A stretch of DNA of 64,000 bases from Leisingera daeponensis (GTDB lineage Bacteria > Pseudomonadota > Alphaproteobacteria > Rhodobacterales > Rhodobacteraceae), in assembly GCF_019801465.1 (NCBI RefSeq), contig NZ_JAHVJA010000001.1:124001-188000 (forward strand), read 5' to 3'. The notes below the pieces were generated by a model. It ran no database searches and was not told where the DNA came from. It worked only from the letters and a program-made list of their open reading frames with translations. Of the stretch, positions 26,075-35,117 are shown piece by piece. Position numbers and translations under genes: made by a program. Position 1 is the stretch's first letter. The number at the start of each line of letters is the position of its first letter.

Positions 26075-26953
26075 TCAGGGCGGCGGCAGGGGCGTGAGAA
26101 ACTCCAGCAGCGCGGCGGCGGTTTCATCCGGGGCGCTGTCGATGAAGAAATGCCCGCCCGGCAGGCCCCGTGCCGTGATGTCCTGCAGGCAGGGCTCCCA
26201 GGTTGCAGCGACGTCATAGCCGCGGGCCATGGCGCCTTCGGCTCCGTAGAGCACCAGTGCCGGGCACCGGACCCGGCGACCCAGGTCGCGGGCGTCGTCG
26301 TGAAAGTCCACGTCGATCGCAGCGCGGTAATCGTTGCACATGGCGTGGATGCAGGCCGGATCCTGCCAGGCGCGGCGGTAGGCGGTCAAGGCGGCAGGCG
26401 GGAAGTCCGAAAGCGATGCGCGGCCCCAGCCCAATAGGCAGCTTTCGAAATAGGCCTGCGGAGCGGCGCCGATCATCCGTTCCGGCAGCGGCGCGGGCTG
26501 GGCCAGGAAGAACCAGTGGTAATAGGTGCGGGCGACCTGCTGCGTCAGCTTGTCCAGCAATGTGTGTGTTGGGATGATGTCCATCACGGTGAGGCTGGCG
26601 ACGGCCTCTGGCGCATCCAGCGCCAGCCGGTGCGCGGTGCGCCCGCCGCGGTCGTGACCCGCCAGGTGGAACCGGGGAAACCCCAGCGCCTGCATCAGCG
26701 CCAGCTGGTCGGCGGCCATGCTGCGGAAACTCATTGCCTCCACGCCTTCGGGTTTGGAGCTGGCGCCGTAGCCGCGCAGGTCCGCTGTCACCACGGTGAA
26801 GCGGCGCGCAAGGGCAGGGGCGGTTTCCTCCCACATTTCCTTGGTCTGCGGAAAACCGTGCAGGAGGAGCAGCGGCGGCCCGCCGCCGCGCAGGGTGTAG
26901 GCGATCTGCTGGCCGTTCACCTGCAGGGTGCCGGATTGCTTGGATGCTGGCAT
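26075..26953 (-). CDS. Alpha/beta hydrolase of the fluoroacetate/haloacetate dehalogenase type
   Basis: Cytoplasmic enzyme of 292 residues predicted to cleave carbon-halogen bonds of haloacetates to glycolate. The full fluoroacetate-dehalogenase signature is present. Nucleophile Asp101 and Arg102 and Arg105 lie in AGHDRGGRTAHRL. Asp125 is in VMDIIPTH. The halide pocket His146-Trp147 is in YYHWFF, Tyr209 in NDYRAA, and the catalytic His268 in GGHFF. The spacing matches Rhodopseudomonas FAcD (Asp110, Asp134, His155, Trp156, Tyr219, His280). Defluorination rather than chloroacetate use would need testing. The start at 26953 has GGGAGA eight bases upstream. No regulator or haloacid permease is adjacent. 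Confidence 0.85.
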   Translation of the reverse strand: MPASKQSGTLQVNGQQIAYTLRGGGPPLLLLHGFPQTKEMWEETAPALARRFTVVTADLRGYGASSKPEGVEAMSFRSMAADQLALMQALGFPRFHLAGHDRGGRTAHRLALDAPEAVASLTVMDIIPTHTLLDKLTQQVARTYYHWFFLAQPAPLPERMIGAAPQAYFESCLLGWGRASLSDFPPAALTAYRRAWQDPACIHAMCNDYRAAIDVDFHDDARDLGRRVRCPALVLYGAEGAMARGYDVAATWEPCLQDITARGLPGGHFFIDSAPDETAAALLEFLTPLPPP

Positions 26954-27299
26954 GGACTTCTCCCTTGTCGGCGGCGCCTTACCGGGATTGGACCCTGAAG
27001 GCGGCAGAGGATCAAGTGTGCCGCTGTATTCTCGCAAGGGGAGCGGCTCCCGCGCCCTTGCGGCGCATCACAGATGCCCCGCAGAGCCTTGGGGCCGGCG
27101 CCGTGCTGCTGCACGGCGCGCGCCGCATCCGCGGCGCCGGGCCCAACGGGAAGAGGGCCTCGCCAGAGGCGTGATGACGGGCGGGAGTACGCCTGTGCCG
27201 GCGTGGGGCAGGGCAAGGGCCCTGCCAATGCTCGCATGGCCCGGCCACCGGAAGGCAGGCAAACGGGCAGAGCTTCGCGGAGCGTCCGCCCGCCGCCGG
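26954..27299. other. Intergenic gap with GC-rich hairpins
   Basis: No coding frame is supported. Two hairpins stand out: GCGCCGTGC (27098-27106) with GCACGGCGC (27111-27119), loop TGCT, and GGCAGGG (27207-27213) with CCCTGCC (27220-27226). Neither has a T tract in either direction. They probably mark the 3' end of the upstream M20 gene on the reverse strand. Confidence 0.4.
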
Positions 27300-28691
27300 C
27301 TACTTGGCGGTCAGCGCATCCAGGATGCGGGCCCAGGAGCGGATGCCCTTGTGGAAGCTCTTCAGGTCATACTTTTCGTTCGGCGAATGAATGGCGTCGT
27401 CATCATTCGCGAAACCGGCCAGCATCGATTCCATGCCGAGGATCGATTTGAAGAAGCCCGCGATCGGGATCGAGCCGCCCATGCCGCAGAATACCGCCTC
27501 GCGCTGCCATTCGTCCGTCAGGGCGGCGCGGGCGGCGGTGAACTCGGGGCGGGTGATGTCCATGACGGAGGCTTTGGAGCCCTCCAGATCGTTGTCCCAG
27601 ACCACCTTGCAGTCGGGTTTCAGCTGCGCCTCAACGTGTTTGCGGATCTTCACCCGCAGCGCGTCCGGGTCCATGTCGCCGACCAGGCGGCAGGTGATCT
27701 TGCAATGCGCCTCCGACGGGATCACGGTCTTGGAGCCTGCGCCGTTGTAGCCGCCCCAGAGACCGTTCACCTCCAGCGTCGGGCGGGCCCACTGCTGTTC
27801 CAGCACCGAACGGTCTTTTTCGCCGTGGGCCTGAGTGTAGCCTGCGTTGTCGAGATAGTCCTTCTCGTCGAAGCCGCAGCCCTCCCACTGGCGCAGCTGG
27901 TCCTCGGGCACCTCGTGCACGCCATCATAGAAGCCTTCGACGGCCACCTTTCCGGTTTCCTCGTCGTAGAAAGAGGCGACGATGCGGCTGAGCTCGCGCA
28001 GCGGGTTCAGGCCGGGGCCGCCGTAATGGCCGGAATGCAGGTCGATGCGCGGGCCGATCACGGTGAATTCATCCTTCAGCATGCCGCGCAGCTGCGAGGA
28101 GATCGACGGCACCCCGCGCGACACCATCGAAGTGTCGCAGATCAGCGCGATATCGGCCTTCAGCTCTTCGGCATTGGCCTCCATGAAGGGGATCAGCGAC
28201 GGCGAGCCGGATTCTTCCTCGCCCTCGAAGAAGAAGGTGATGCGGCAGGGCAGGGAGCCGTTCACCGCCTTCCACGCGCGGCAGGCTTCGACGAAGGTCA
28301 TCAGCTGGCCCTTGTCATCAGAGGCGCCGCGGCCGCGGAATACCGTGCCGTTCGGGGTGTCCTCCAGCTGCGGCTCGAACGGCGGCGTGTTCCAGAGGTT
28401 CAGCGGGTCCACCGGCTGCACATCATAATGGCCGTAGAACAGCACGTGCGGGGCATCGGTGTTTTCCTCGCCCACATGGCCGACCACCATCGGATGCCCC
28501 GGGGTGGCGCGTTTCTCCGCCTTGATGCCGATCGAGTTCAGGTCGGCGACCAGCCAGTCGGCAGCCTTGTCGCACTCTGCCTTGTAGGCCGGGTCTGTCG
28601 AAATCGACTGGATCCGCAGCAGCTCCATCAGCCGCCCGGTTGCGGCGTCCAGCTCTGCGTCGATCCGGTCCAGAACGTCATTCAATGCCAT
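27300..28691 (-). CDS. M20-family dipeptidase
   Basis: Cytoplasmic metallopeptidase of 463 residues. The di-zinc site is complete: His in FYGHYDVQP, the bridging Asp in GRGASDDKGQLM, the general base Glu in FEGEEESGS, then Asp in ICDTSM, and the final His in DDDAIHSPNEKY. The lid/dimerisation domain is at about 200-375. The RGASDDKGQ form is that of the CNDP/dipeptidase branch (M20 dipeptidases such as CPG2-like and carnosinase-like), acting on small peptides. Length is normal for the branch. It stands alone on the reverse strand and is divergent from hemA. Confidence 0.9.
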   Translation of the reverse strand: MALNDVLDRIDAELDAATGRLMELLRIQSISTDPAYKAECDKAADWLVADLNSIGIKAEKRATPGHPMVVGHVGEENTDAPHVLFYGHYDVQPVDPLNLWNTPPFEPQLEDTPNGTVFRGRGASDDKGQLMTFVEACRAWKAVNGSLPCRITFFFEGEEESGSPSLIPFMEANAEELKADIALICDTSMVSRGVPSISSQLRGMLKDEFTVIGPRIDLHSGHYGGPGLNPLRELSRIVASFYDEETGKVAVEGFYDGVHEVPEDQLRQWEGCGFDEKDYLDNAGYTQAHGEKDRSVLEQQWARPTLEVNGLWGGYNGAGSKTVIPSEAHCKITCRLVGDMDPDALRVKIRKHVEAQLKPDCKVVWDNDLEGSKASVMDITRPEFTAARAALTDEWQREAVFCGMGGSIPIAGFFKSILGMESMLAGFANDDDAIHSPNEKYDLKSFHKGIRSWARILDALTAK

Positions 28692-28924
28692 CTCTTGCTC
28701 TCCTGCATCTGCGGGGAAGGCCCCGGAAACCGGGCCGATTTGCCGCGGACCCTAGCAGTGAGCATCAAGAGGGGCCAGAGGTCATGGTGCCGGATTTCTC
28801 CTGCTATTCCAGGCGCCGGGGTTTCCGATCCTGAACTTCAGCCGCCGGAAGGCGCGGCAGATACGACGCAAACGGACACAGGTTGGCCGCAGCTGTCCTT
28901 GCCGGGGCATGGTTTAAGCTCTAT
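28692..28924. other. Divergent intergenic stretch upstream of hemA
   Basis: The part between the M20 start and the FnrL box shows no gene and no clear stem. The reverse-strand promoter of the M20 gene should lie here but was not identified. Confidence 0.4.
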
Positions 28925-28938
28925 TTGACCTGCATCAA
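28925..28938 (+). promoter_or_regulatory. FnrL/FNR-type box upstream of hemA
   Basis: TTGACCTGCATCAA is TTGAC-N4-ATCAA, a match to the FNR consensus TTGAT-N4-ATCAA with one change. The centre (about 28931.5) lies about 42 bases before a possible transcription start at about 28974, downstream of TATGCA at 28962-28967. That is a class II FNR arrangement. FnrL control of hemA is known in Rhodobacter sphaeroides. Confidence 0.75.
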
Positions 28939-29092
28939 TGTTGCGCACCCCTGGCGGAGCGTATGCAGTTGATCGAAGGGGACGCCTGGGGTAACCATTC
29001 GCGAACGTGATTGCGGCCTAATCGTCAGAAGACCCGTGCCCTTTACACAGCCCGCGTGCTCCGCAGGAGCACAATTAGCTATGGAGATGCCG

Positions 29093-30316
29093 GTGGACTA
29101 TACCGCGAAACTGGACGCAGCGATTGCCAGCCTTCACGAAGAGGGCCGTTACCGGACCTTCATCGACATCGAGCGCAAGAAGGGTCATTACCCGCATGCG
29201 GTCTGGACCCGGCCCGACGGAAGCCAGCAGGACATCACAGTCTGGTGCGGCAACGACTACCTTGGCATGGGGCAGAATCCGGTTGTGCTGGACGCGATGC
29301 ATGGCGCCATCGACTCCACCGGCGCAGGTTCCGGCGGCACCCGCAACATCTCCGGCACCACGGTTTACCACAAGCAGCTTGAGGCCGAGCTGGCCGATCT
29401 GCACGGCAAGGAAGCGGCGCTGCTGTTCACCTCTGCCTATATCGCCAACGACGCGACTCTGAGCACCCTGCCCAAGCTGTTCCCGGGGCTGATCATCTTT
29501 TCCGACGCGCTGAACCATGCCTCGATGATCGAGGGCGTGCGCCGCAATGGCGGCGCCAAGCGTATCTTCCGCCACAACGACGTCGCCCATCTGCGCGAAC
29601 TGCTGGAAGCCGACGATCCCAAAGCGCCCAAGCTGATCGCCTTCGAATCGGTCTATTCGATGGATGGCGACTTCGGACCAATTGCGGAAATCTGCGACCT
29701 GGCCGATGAATTCGGCGCCCTGACCTATATTGACGAGGTGCATGCGGTCGGCATGTACGGCCCCCGCGGCGGCGGCGTCACCGAGCGGGACCGGCTCGCC
29801 CACCGCATCGACATCATCAACGGCACCCTGGCCAAGGCCTACGGCGTGATGGGCGGCTACATCGCGGCTTCGGCCAAGATGTGCGACGCCATCCGCTCCT
29901 ATGCGCCGGGCTTCATCTTCACCACCTCGCTGGCGCCTGCAGTGGCGGCCGGGGCGGCGGCCTCGGTGGCCTATCTGAAAGGCGCGCAGGACCTGCGCGA
30001 CAAGCATCAGGACCAGGCCAAAGTGCTGAAACTGCGCCTCAAGGGGTTGGGTCTGCCGATCATCGACCACGGCAGCCACATTGTGCCGGTGATCGTCGGC
30101 AACCCCAAGCACACCAAGGTGCTGTCCGACCATTTGCTGGAGGACTACGGTATCTACGTGCAGCCGATCAACTTCCCCACTGTGCCGCGCGGCACCGAGC
30201 GGCTGCGCTTCACGCCGTCGCCGGTGCACGGTCCCAAGGAGATCGACGCGCTGGTCCACGCAATGGACGCATTGTGGTCGCATTGTGCGCTGAATCGTGC
30301 CGAACTTGCCGGGTAA
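29093..30316 (+). CDS. hemA: 5-aminolevulinate synthase
   Basis: PLP enzyme that condenses glycine and succinyl-CoA to 5-aminolevulinate, the first haem step in alphaproteobacteria. The GTG at 29093 gives 407 residues beginning MDYTAKLD, matching the Rhodobacter HemA N-terminus and length, with GGAG six bases ahead. The catalytic Lys in [11 protein letters not shown] is then residue 248, exactly as in Rhodobacter. Other motifs: [34 protein letters not shown], and [11 protein letters not shown] with the PLP Asp. Two upstream in-frame ATGs (29081, 29087) are rejected because they overlap the ribosome site. Confidence 0.96.
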   Translation: MDYTAKLDAAIASLHEEGRYRTFIDIERKKGHYPHAVWTRPDGSQQDITVWCGNDYLGMGQNPVVLDAMHGAIDSTGAGSGGTRNISGTTVYHKQLEAELADLHGKEAALLFTSAYIANDATLSTLPKLFPGLIIFSDALNHASMIEGVRRNGGAKRIFRHNDVAHLRELLEADDPKAPKLIAFESVYSMDGDFGPIAEICDLADEFGALTYIDEVHAVGMYGPRGGGVTERDRLAHRIDIINGTLAKAYGVMGGYIAASAKMCDAIRSYAPGFIFTTSLAPAVAAGAAASVAYLKGAQDLRDKHQDQAKVLKLRLKGLGLPIIDHGSHIVPVIVGNPKHTKVLSDHLLEDYGIYVQPINFPTVPRGTERLRFTPSPVHGPKEIDALVHAMDALWSHCALNRAELAG

Positions 30317-30445
30317 CATACTGATCAGTGTAAATTAACGCTGAGTGTGTTACGCTGTTGTCAATCAATGAGTGGATCTGAGTCGCAATTGTGATTCTTT
30401 CACCACTCTGGAACGATGGCGGCAGGCATTGATGGGACGGCAGGC

Positions 30446-31672
30446 ATGATCGGGCGCTTCACCCAGCGCAAGCAAAATGAACATGACGGAACGGCAGAGC
30501 CGAAGGGTTTTGACGATTTCGAACTGAAGCTTGGCGACGTGATGCGCGGCGAACGGGCAACGATGGGCAAATCGCTGCTGGACGTTCAGCGGGAATTGCG
30601 GATCAAGGCCTCCTACATCGCAGCCATCGAAAATTCCGATCCCTCGGCCTTTGACACCCCCGGTTTCATCGCGGGGTATGTGCGCTCTTACGCACGTTAT
30701 CTCAATATGGATGCGGAGCAGGCGTTTCAGGACTTCTGCAAGGAAAGCGGCTTCTCCGTGGCGCACGGCATGTCGGCCGAGGCATCCAGCCGCAGCAAAT
30801 CCGGCAGCGCGCCGGCAGCGGCTTCCAAGGGGCTGGGCGGCGATGCCTTCGCCTCGCCGAACACGCCGTTCATTCCCGCTCCCAGCGGCATCCTGAGCCA
30901 GATCGAGCTGCGCGCCGTCGGGTCGCTGATGGTGCTGGCCGGGTTGATCGGCGGCATCACCTACGGCGGCTGGGCCGTGCTGAAAGAGGTTCAGCAGGTG
31001 CAGTTTGCACCGGTGGACCAGACCCCGGCGGTGCTGGCCGATCTCGATCCGCTCAGCGGCGCGGTGCTGGAAGTGGCCGAAGGCTCCCAGGATCCGGCAG
31101 CGGAGGCGCTGGACCGGCTGTACCGTCCGCAGGCGCTGGATGTACCGGTTCTGGTGGCGCGCGATGCACCGATCTCGACCATTGATCCGTCTACGCTGGG
31201 CAATTTCGCGGCACCGGACGTGCCATCGGTCAGCCTGGCGGGCGCCAGCCTGCCGTTTGACGGCGCGGGCCCGTTGCCGGCTGGCGAGCACGGGCCGCAA
31301 GTGCCGCAGGTGGTGGCAGAGGTTGCGCCGGGCGTCGAAATGGTTGCGGTGCGTCCCTCCTGGGTGCAGGTCACTGCAGCGGATGGCAGCGTGATCCTGG
31401 AAACCATCATGGATGCAGGCCAGCGGTTCCAGGTGCCAATGACCGAAGATGCGCCGAAACTGCGCACCGGCGAAAGCAGCGCCATCTACTTTGCTGTCAA
31501 TGGTGAGCATTTCGGCCCGGTCGGCAAGCGCGGCCAGGTCACCAAGAACATCGAACTGTCGATCGACGCGATCACCGGCCGCTTTGAGCTGGCCGACCTG
31601 CAGGACGGCAAGAACGAGGCGCTGGCCACATTGGTCGCGCAGCTGCAGGCGGAACAGCAGCCCGCTGAATAA
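30446..31672 (+). CDS. RodZ-like membrane protein with Cro-type HTH (DUF4115)
   Basis: A 408-residue inner-membrane protein. Residues about 30-100 form a Cro-type helix-turn-helix (GEVMRGERATMGKSLL-type region, then VQRELRIKASYIAAIEN and GFIAGYVRSYARYL). A low-complexity Ser/Ala linker leads to one membrane helix (about 163-182, GSLMVLAGLIGGITYGGWAV). The periplasmic part ends in a DUF4115 domain (VEMVAVRPSWVQVTAADGS and IYFAVNGEHFGPVG). This is the RodZ arrangement, linked with MreB and cell shape. It stands directly upstream of ispG, a common gene order. An ATG at 30416 is an alternative start with a weaker ribosome site. Confidence 0.82.
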   Translation: MIGRFTQRKQNEHDGTAEPKGFDDFELKLGDVMRGERATMGKSLLDVQRELRIKASYIAAIENSDPSAFDTPGFIAGYVRSYARYLNMDAEQAFQDFCKESGFSVAHGMSAEASSRSKSGSAPAAASKGLGGDAFASPNTPFIPAPSGILSQIELRAVGSLMVLAGLIGGITYGGWAVLKEVQQVQFAPVDQTPAVLADLDPLSGAVLEVAEGSQDPAAEALDRLYRPQALDVPVLVARDAPISTIDPSTLGNFAAPDVPSVSLAGASLPFDGAGPLPAGEHGPQVPQVVAEVAPGVEMVAVRPSWVQVTAADGSVILETIMDAGQRFQVPMTEDAPKLRTGESSAIYFAVNGEHFGPVGKRGQVTKNIELSIDAITGRFELADLQDGKNEALATLVAQLQAEQQPAE

Positions 31673-31712
31673 TCCTGCCGCAGGAATTCGCACAAGACGC
31701 CTGGTGCCGCCA

Positions 31713-31741
31713 TTGCAGCGCCGGGCGTCTGCACGTATCTA
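31713..31741 (+). promoter_or_regulatory. Candidate promoter of ispG
   Basis: TTGCAG (31713-31718) and TATCTA (31736-31741) separated by 17 bases, 34 bases before the ispG start. Fair match to the housekeeping consensus. Confidence 0.5.
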
Positions 31742-31774
31742 GGCGCTAACAGGATCCAGCCGGGACACGAACGC

Positions 31775-32896
31775 ATGTCGATGAACCACATCCGCCCCTG
31801 GCGCCATATCGAGCGCCGCAAGAGCCGCCAGATCCACGTCGGCAACGTGCCGGTCGGCGGCGATGCCCCGATCGCGGTCCAGACCATGACCAACACGCTG
31901 ACCACCGATGTGGCGGCGACAGTGGCGCAGGTGCAGGCGGCGGCTGAGGCCGGTGCCGATCTGGTGCGGGTCTCGGTGCCGGATGAGGCGTCCGCCAAGG
32001 CGCTGAAGGAGATCGTGCGCGAAAGCCCGGTGCCGATCGTCGCCGACATCCATTTCCACTACAAGCGCGGCATCGAGGCCGCCGAGGCCGGGGCTGCCTG
32101 CCTGCGCATCAACCCCGGCAACATCGGCGATGAAAAGCGCGTGGCCGAGGTGATCAAGGCCGCCCGCGACCACAATTGCTCCATCCGGATCGGGGTGAAC
32201 GCAGGTTCCCTGGAAAAGCATCTGCTGGAAAAATACGGCGAACCCTGCCCGGAAGCGATGGTGGAGTCGGGCCTGGACCACATCCGCATCCTGCAGGATC
32301 ACGACTTCCACGAGTTCAAGATCTCGGTGAAGGCGTCCGATGTCTTCATGTCGGCCGCGGCCTACCAGCAGTTGGCAGAGGCCACCGACGCGCCCATCCA
32401 CCTCGGCATCACCGAGGCGGGGGGCTTTGTCTCAGGCACCATCAAATCCGCCATCGGCCTCGGCCAGTTGCTATGGATGGGCATCGGCGACACCCTGCGC
32501 GTCAGCCTGTCGGCCGATCCGGTGGAGGAAGTGAAGGTCGGCTTCGAGATCCTCAAATCCCTCGGCCTGCGCCACCGCGGCGTCAACATCATCTCCTGCC
32601 CGTCCTGCGCGCGGCAGGGGTTTGACGTAATCAAGACGGTGGAAAAGCTGGAGCGGCGGCTGGAGCATGTGAAGACCCCGATGAGCCTCAGCATCATCGG
32701 CTGCGTGGTGAACGGCCCCGGCGAGGCGCTGATGACCGATGTAGGCTTCACCGGCGGCGGCGCGGGGTCGGGCATGGTCTATCTGGCGGGCAAGGCCAGC
32801 CACAAGATGTCCAACGACCAGATGGTCGACCACATCGTTGAAGAGGTCGAGAAAAAGGCCGCCCAGATCGAGGCGGCCCAGGGCGCAGCGGAATAA
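31775..32896 (+). CDS. ispG: 4-hydroxy-3-methylbut-2-enyl diphosphate synthase
   Basis: Reductive penultimate step of the MEP isoprenoid pathway, converting MEcPP to HMBPP with a [4Fe-4S] cluster; cytoplasmic, 373 residues. The N-terminal TIM barrel starts [20 protein letters not shown] and has [12 protein letters not shown]. The C-terminal cluster domain holds [14 protein letters not shown] (two cluster Cys), [11 protein letters not shown] with the third Cys, and the Glu ligand in NGPGEA. Length fits the bacterial single-chain form. It lies downstream of the RodZ-like gene. It ends in a convergent gap with the DsbA-type gene. Confidence 0.96.
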   Translation: MSMNHIRPWRHIERRKSRQIHVGNVPVGGDAPIAVQTMTNTLTTDVAATVAQVQAAAEAGADLVRVSVPDEASAKALKEIVRESPVPIVADIHFHYKRGIEAAEAGAACLRINPGNIGDEKRVAEVIKAARDHNCSIRIGVNAGSLEKHLLEKYGEPCPEAMVESGLDHIRILQDHDFHEFKISVKASDVFMSAAAYQQLAEATDAPIHLGITEAGGFVSGTIKSAIGLGQLLWMGIGDTLRVSLSADPVEEVKVGFEILKSLGLRHRGVNIISCPSCARQGFDVIKTVEKLERRLEHVKTPMSLSIIGCVVNGPGEALMTDVGFTGGGAGSGMVYLAGKASHKMSNDQMVDHIVEEVEKKAAQIEAAQGAAE

Positions 32897-32920
32897 GGCG
32901 TCTCAAGCGCTAAACCGGCT

Positions 32921-32966
32921 TCCTTTTTGTGAAAATACTCTGGGGTCCGGGGCAAAGCCCCGGTCC
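32921..32966. repeat. Hairpin-GGAGTATTT element, copy 2
   Basis: On the reverse strand a CCGGGGCTTTGCCCCGG hairpin is followed by ACCCCAGAGTATTTTCAC and AAAAAGG. It has the same order as copies 1 and 3: GC hairpin, CCCC(G/A)GAGTATTT, then an A-rich end. It lies between convergent ispG and the DsbA-type gene. The forward hairpin arms are GGTCCGGGGC and GCCCCGGTCC with one mismatch. Confidence 0.6.
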
Positions 32967-32978
32967 AGTGCTTTCGGA

Positions 32979-33743
32979 TCAGCTCTGCTGCTCGCGGATC
33001 TCCGCCACCATGATCTCCATCTGATCGGCGGGCAGGTAGCCGCGCAGCAATTCCGTGCCCAGCACGAACGTCGGGGTGCCGGAGATCGCCATCTTCTGCG
33101 CCAGCGCGCGGGTCTGGCGCAGCTCGGCGGTCACCTCTTCGCTGTCCATCTTGGCGAAAATCGCGTCTGCATCCAGCGACAGCCCTTCGGCCAGGCGGCG
33201 CAGCGCTACCTCGTTCGGTTCGCCGCCGAACTCGATCAGCGCATCATGCACCTGCTTGTAGGCGTCATCGCCTGCCGCATGCTTGGTGGCGACGGCAAAG
33301 CGCGCGGACAGCACCGACGCATCCCCCAGGATTGGAAACTCCTTGATCACAAGGCGGATATTGCCGTCGCTTTCCAGCAGCTTGGCCACCTCAGGCGCGG
33401 CGCGGCGGCAGTAGCCGCAGCGGTAGTCCATGAACTCGACCAGGGTGATGTCGCCGTCCGGATTGCCGCCGACCCAGGAATAGCCGTCGTTCTGCAGCTC
33501 GGCCAGGTTCTCCTCCACCAGCACGTCATCGCGGGCCGCCTCGGCCTGCTGCTGGCGCTGCTCCAAAAGGTCGACTGCCTCCAGGATCAGTTCCGGGTTG
33601 GACAGGATGTATTCGCGCACCTCATTGCCGAAAGCCTCTCGTTCGTCCTCGGACATGGCGCTGATATCAAAGGCCTGCGCCGGCGCGCCGGCAAGGGCGA
33701 GGGCAGTGGCGGCCGCAGTGGCGGTGCGGGTGAAAAGGGTCAT
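32979..33743 (-). CDS. Periplasmic DsbA-family thiol-disulfide oxidoreductase
   Basis: A 254-residue exported protein with a Sec signal peptide (TATAAATALALAGAPAQA). After a helical leader (about 30-80, DEREAFGNEVREYILSNPEL) comes the thioredoxin fold with catalytic CGYC at 109-112 in FMDYRCGYCRRA and a cis-Pro loop SGTPTFVLG near the C-terminus. The helical leader and CGYC make it the DsbA/DsbG-like Com1/BcfH class. It is likely to oxidise or isomerise disulfides in secreted proteins. The start overlaps the stop of the upstream M48 gene by four bases, so the two are translationally coupled. Confidence 0.9.
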   Translation of the reverse strand: MTLFTRTATAAATALALAGAPAQAFDISAMSEDEREAFGNEVREYILSNPELILEAVDLLEQRQQQAEAARDDVLVEENLAELQNDGYSWVGGNPDGDITLVEFMDYRCGYCRRAAPEVAKLLESDGNIRLVIKEFPILGDASVLSARFAVATKHAAGDDAYKQVHDALIEFGGEPNEVALRRLAEGLSLDADAIFAKMDSEEVTAELRQTRALAQKMAISGTPTFVLGTELLRGYLPADQMEIMVAEIREQQS

Positions 33744-35095
33744 TTTCTTCTCTTTCTCTTCTGAGCTTGTTCATAGGCCGCCAGCACGTCCTGCGCCCGC
33801 CGGGCAGAGGGGGAGCCTGCTGGCAGCTGGGCGACCGCCCGTTTGGCGTGAATGCCGGCGTCATCCAGACGCCCCTGCAAGGCATAGCGTTCAGCAGTGA
33901 CCAAGGCGGCCATGCCGGTCTGTCCGGTCTTGGCGTAGGCCAGCGACATGTCGCGCAGCAGCACCGTATTGCGGAAGTCGATAGCGCGGGCGCGTTCCAT
34001 GGATTTGAGCGCCGCCTCGGGCTGGCCGGACGCCAGCTGGGCGCGGCCGTAGCCGGTCAGGACCAGCGGGTCCCCGGGGGCAAGGCTCACGGCCTTGCCG
34101 TAGGCGGCAAGCGCTGCGCTCCACTGGCGGTTCTCGATCAGGATCTGGCCTTTGAGTTCATGATAAAACGGGTCGGTAGGGCGCGCGGCCAAGGCGCCGT
34201 TGACCGCTTTCAGTGCCTTCTGGAGGCTGTTCTGGCGGTGGTAGGCGGCCGCCTCGCGCATCAGGCGCACGTCCTTGAACTGCTCCTCACGCACCCGGCG
34301 AAGGGTCCATTTCGGGGCGCGGGTAAAGGCAGACAGTTTGCCGCGGACGCGCGCAAACCAGTACTGCGCCTCGGCGTTCGTCCGGCCCTTGTCGCCATGG
34401 GCCGCCAGATAGGCCTGCGCGGCACGGATGCGGTCACGGCTCAAGGGGTGGGAGCGGGTGTAAGGATCCTGGGTGCCGGCGCTGAGCACTTCCTGGCCGG
34501 CAAAGGCCTTGTGCAGGTCGACCAGCTCCTGCGGGCTGATGCCGGCCCGGTTCAGGTAATCGGCAGCGGATCGGTCGGCAGAGCTTTCCTCCGCGCGGGT
34601 ATGGGCAAGGAAGCTGCGCAAGGCGGAATTCTGGGTGCCGATGGCAACGCCTGCGGCCGCGTCACCGCCGCCGGCGGCAGCGGCCAGCGCTGCCAGCGCC
34701 AGGCCCAGCCCTGCGGCATTTCTGGCGGAGCGCAGGTTCTGCATCCGCCGCGCCAGATGCCCGTTGGTGATGTGGGCGGCCTCATGGGCCAGCACGGCCT
34801 GCAGCATCTCCGGCGAGGTGACCTTCAGGATCAGCCCGTAATTCACGAAAATCGTTCGGGAATCCAGGACGAAGGCATTGAAGGAACTGTCATTGACCAT
34901 AAGGATGCGAACCCGGTTCGCGTTGAGTCCGGCGGCGCGCAGCACCGGCGCCGCCAGCCGGTTCAGCCCGTGTTCGATATCCGGATCGCGCAGCAATGAA
35001 ATGGAGGCCGCTTGCGCTGCCGCTGCAAACTGAACCAGCGCGCAAAGCAAAAGAGCCGGGATTGACGCCAGCCGGAAGAAACGGTCAAAACTCAT
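33740..35095 (-). CDS. M48 metalloprotease with TPR region (BepA-like)
   Basis: A 451-residue exported protein with a signal peptide (SIPALLLCALVQFAAAAQA). The zinc protease motif HEAAH is at residues 104-108 (AVLAHEAAHITNGH), with the third ligand Glu in EESSADRSAADYL. Residues about 300-450 carry tetratricopeptide-like repeats (ALKAVNGALAARPTDPFYHE, AALAAYGKAVSLAPGDPLVL). This is the layout of BepA/YfgC, which degrades or assists stalled outer-membrane proteins. Coupling to a DsbA-type gene suits a role in outer-membrane protein disulfide folding. It is divergent from the aminotransferase gene with only 22 bases between starts. Confidence 0.9.
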   Translation of the reverse strand: MSFDRFFRLASIPALLLCALVQFAAAAQAASISLLRDPDIEHGLNRLAAPVLRAAGLNANRVRILMVNDSSFNAFVLDSRTIFVNYGLILKVTSPEMLQAVLAHEAAHITNGHLARRMQNLRSARNAAGLGLALAALAAAAGGGDAAAGVAIGTQNSALRSFLAHTRAEESSADRSAADYLNRAGISPQELVDLHKAFAGQEVLSAGTQDPYTRSHPLSRDRIRAAQAYLAAHGDKGRTNAEAQYWFARVRGKLSAFTRAPKWTLRRVREEQFKDVRLMREAAAYHRQNSLQKALKAVNGALAARPTDPFYHELKGQILIENRQWSAALAAYGKAVSLAPGDPLVLTGYGRAQLASGQPEAALKSMERARAIDFRNTVLLRDMSLAYAKTGQTGMAALVTAERYALQGRLDDAGIHAKRAVAQLPAGSPSARRAQDVLAAYEQAQKRKRRK

Positions 35096-35117
35096 GCGCG
35101 CACATTGGGAGATTAGC

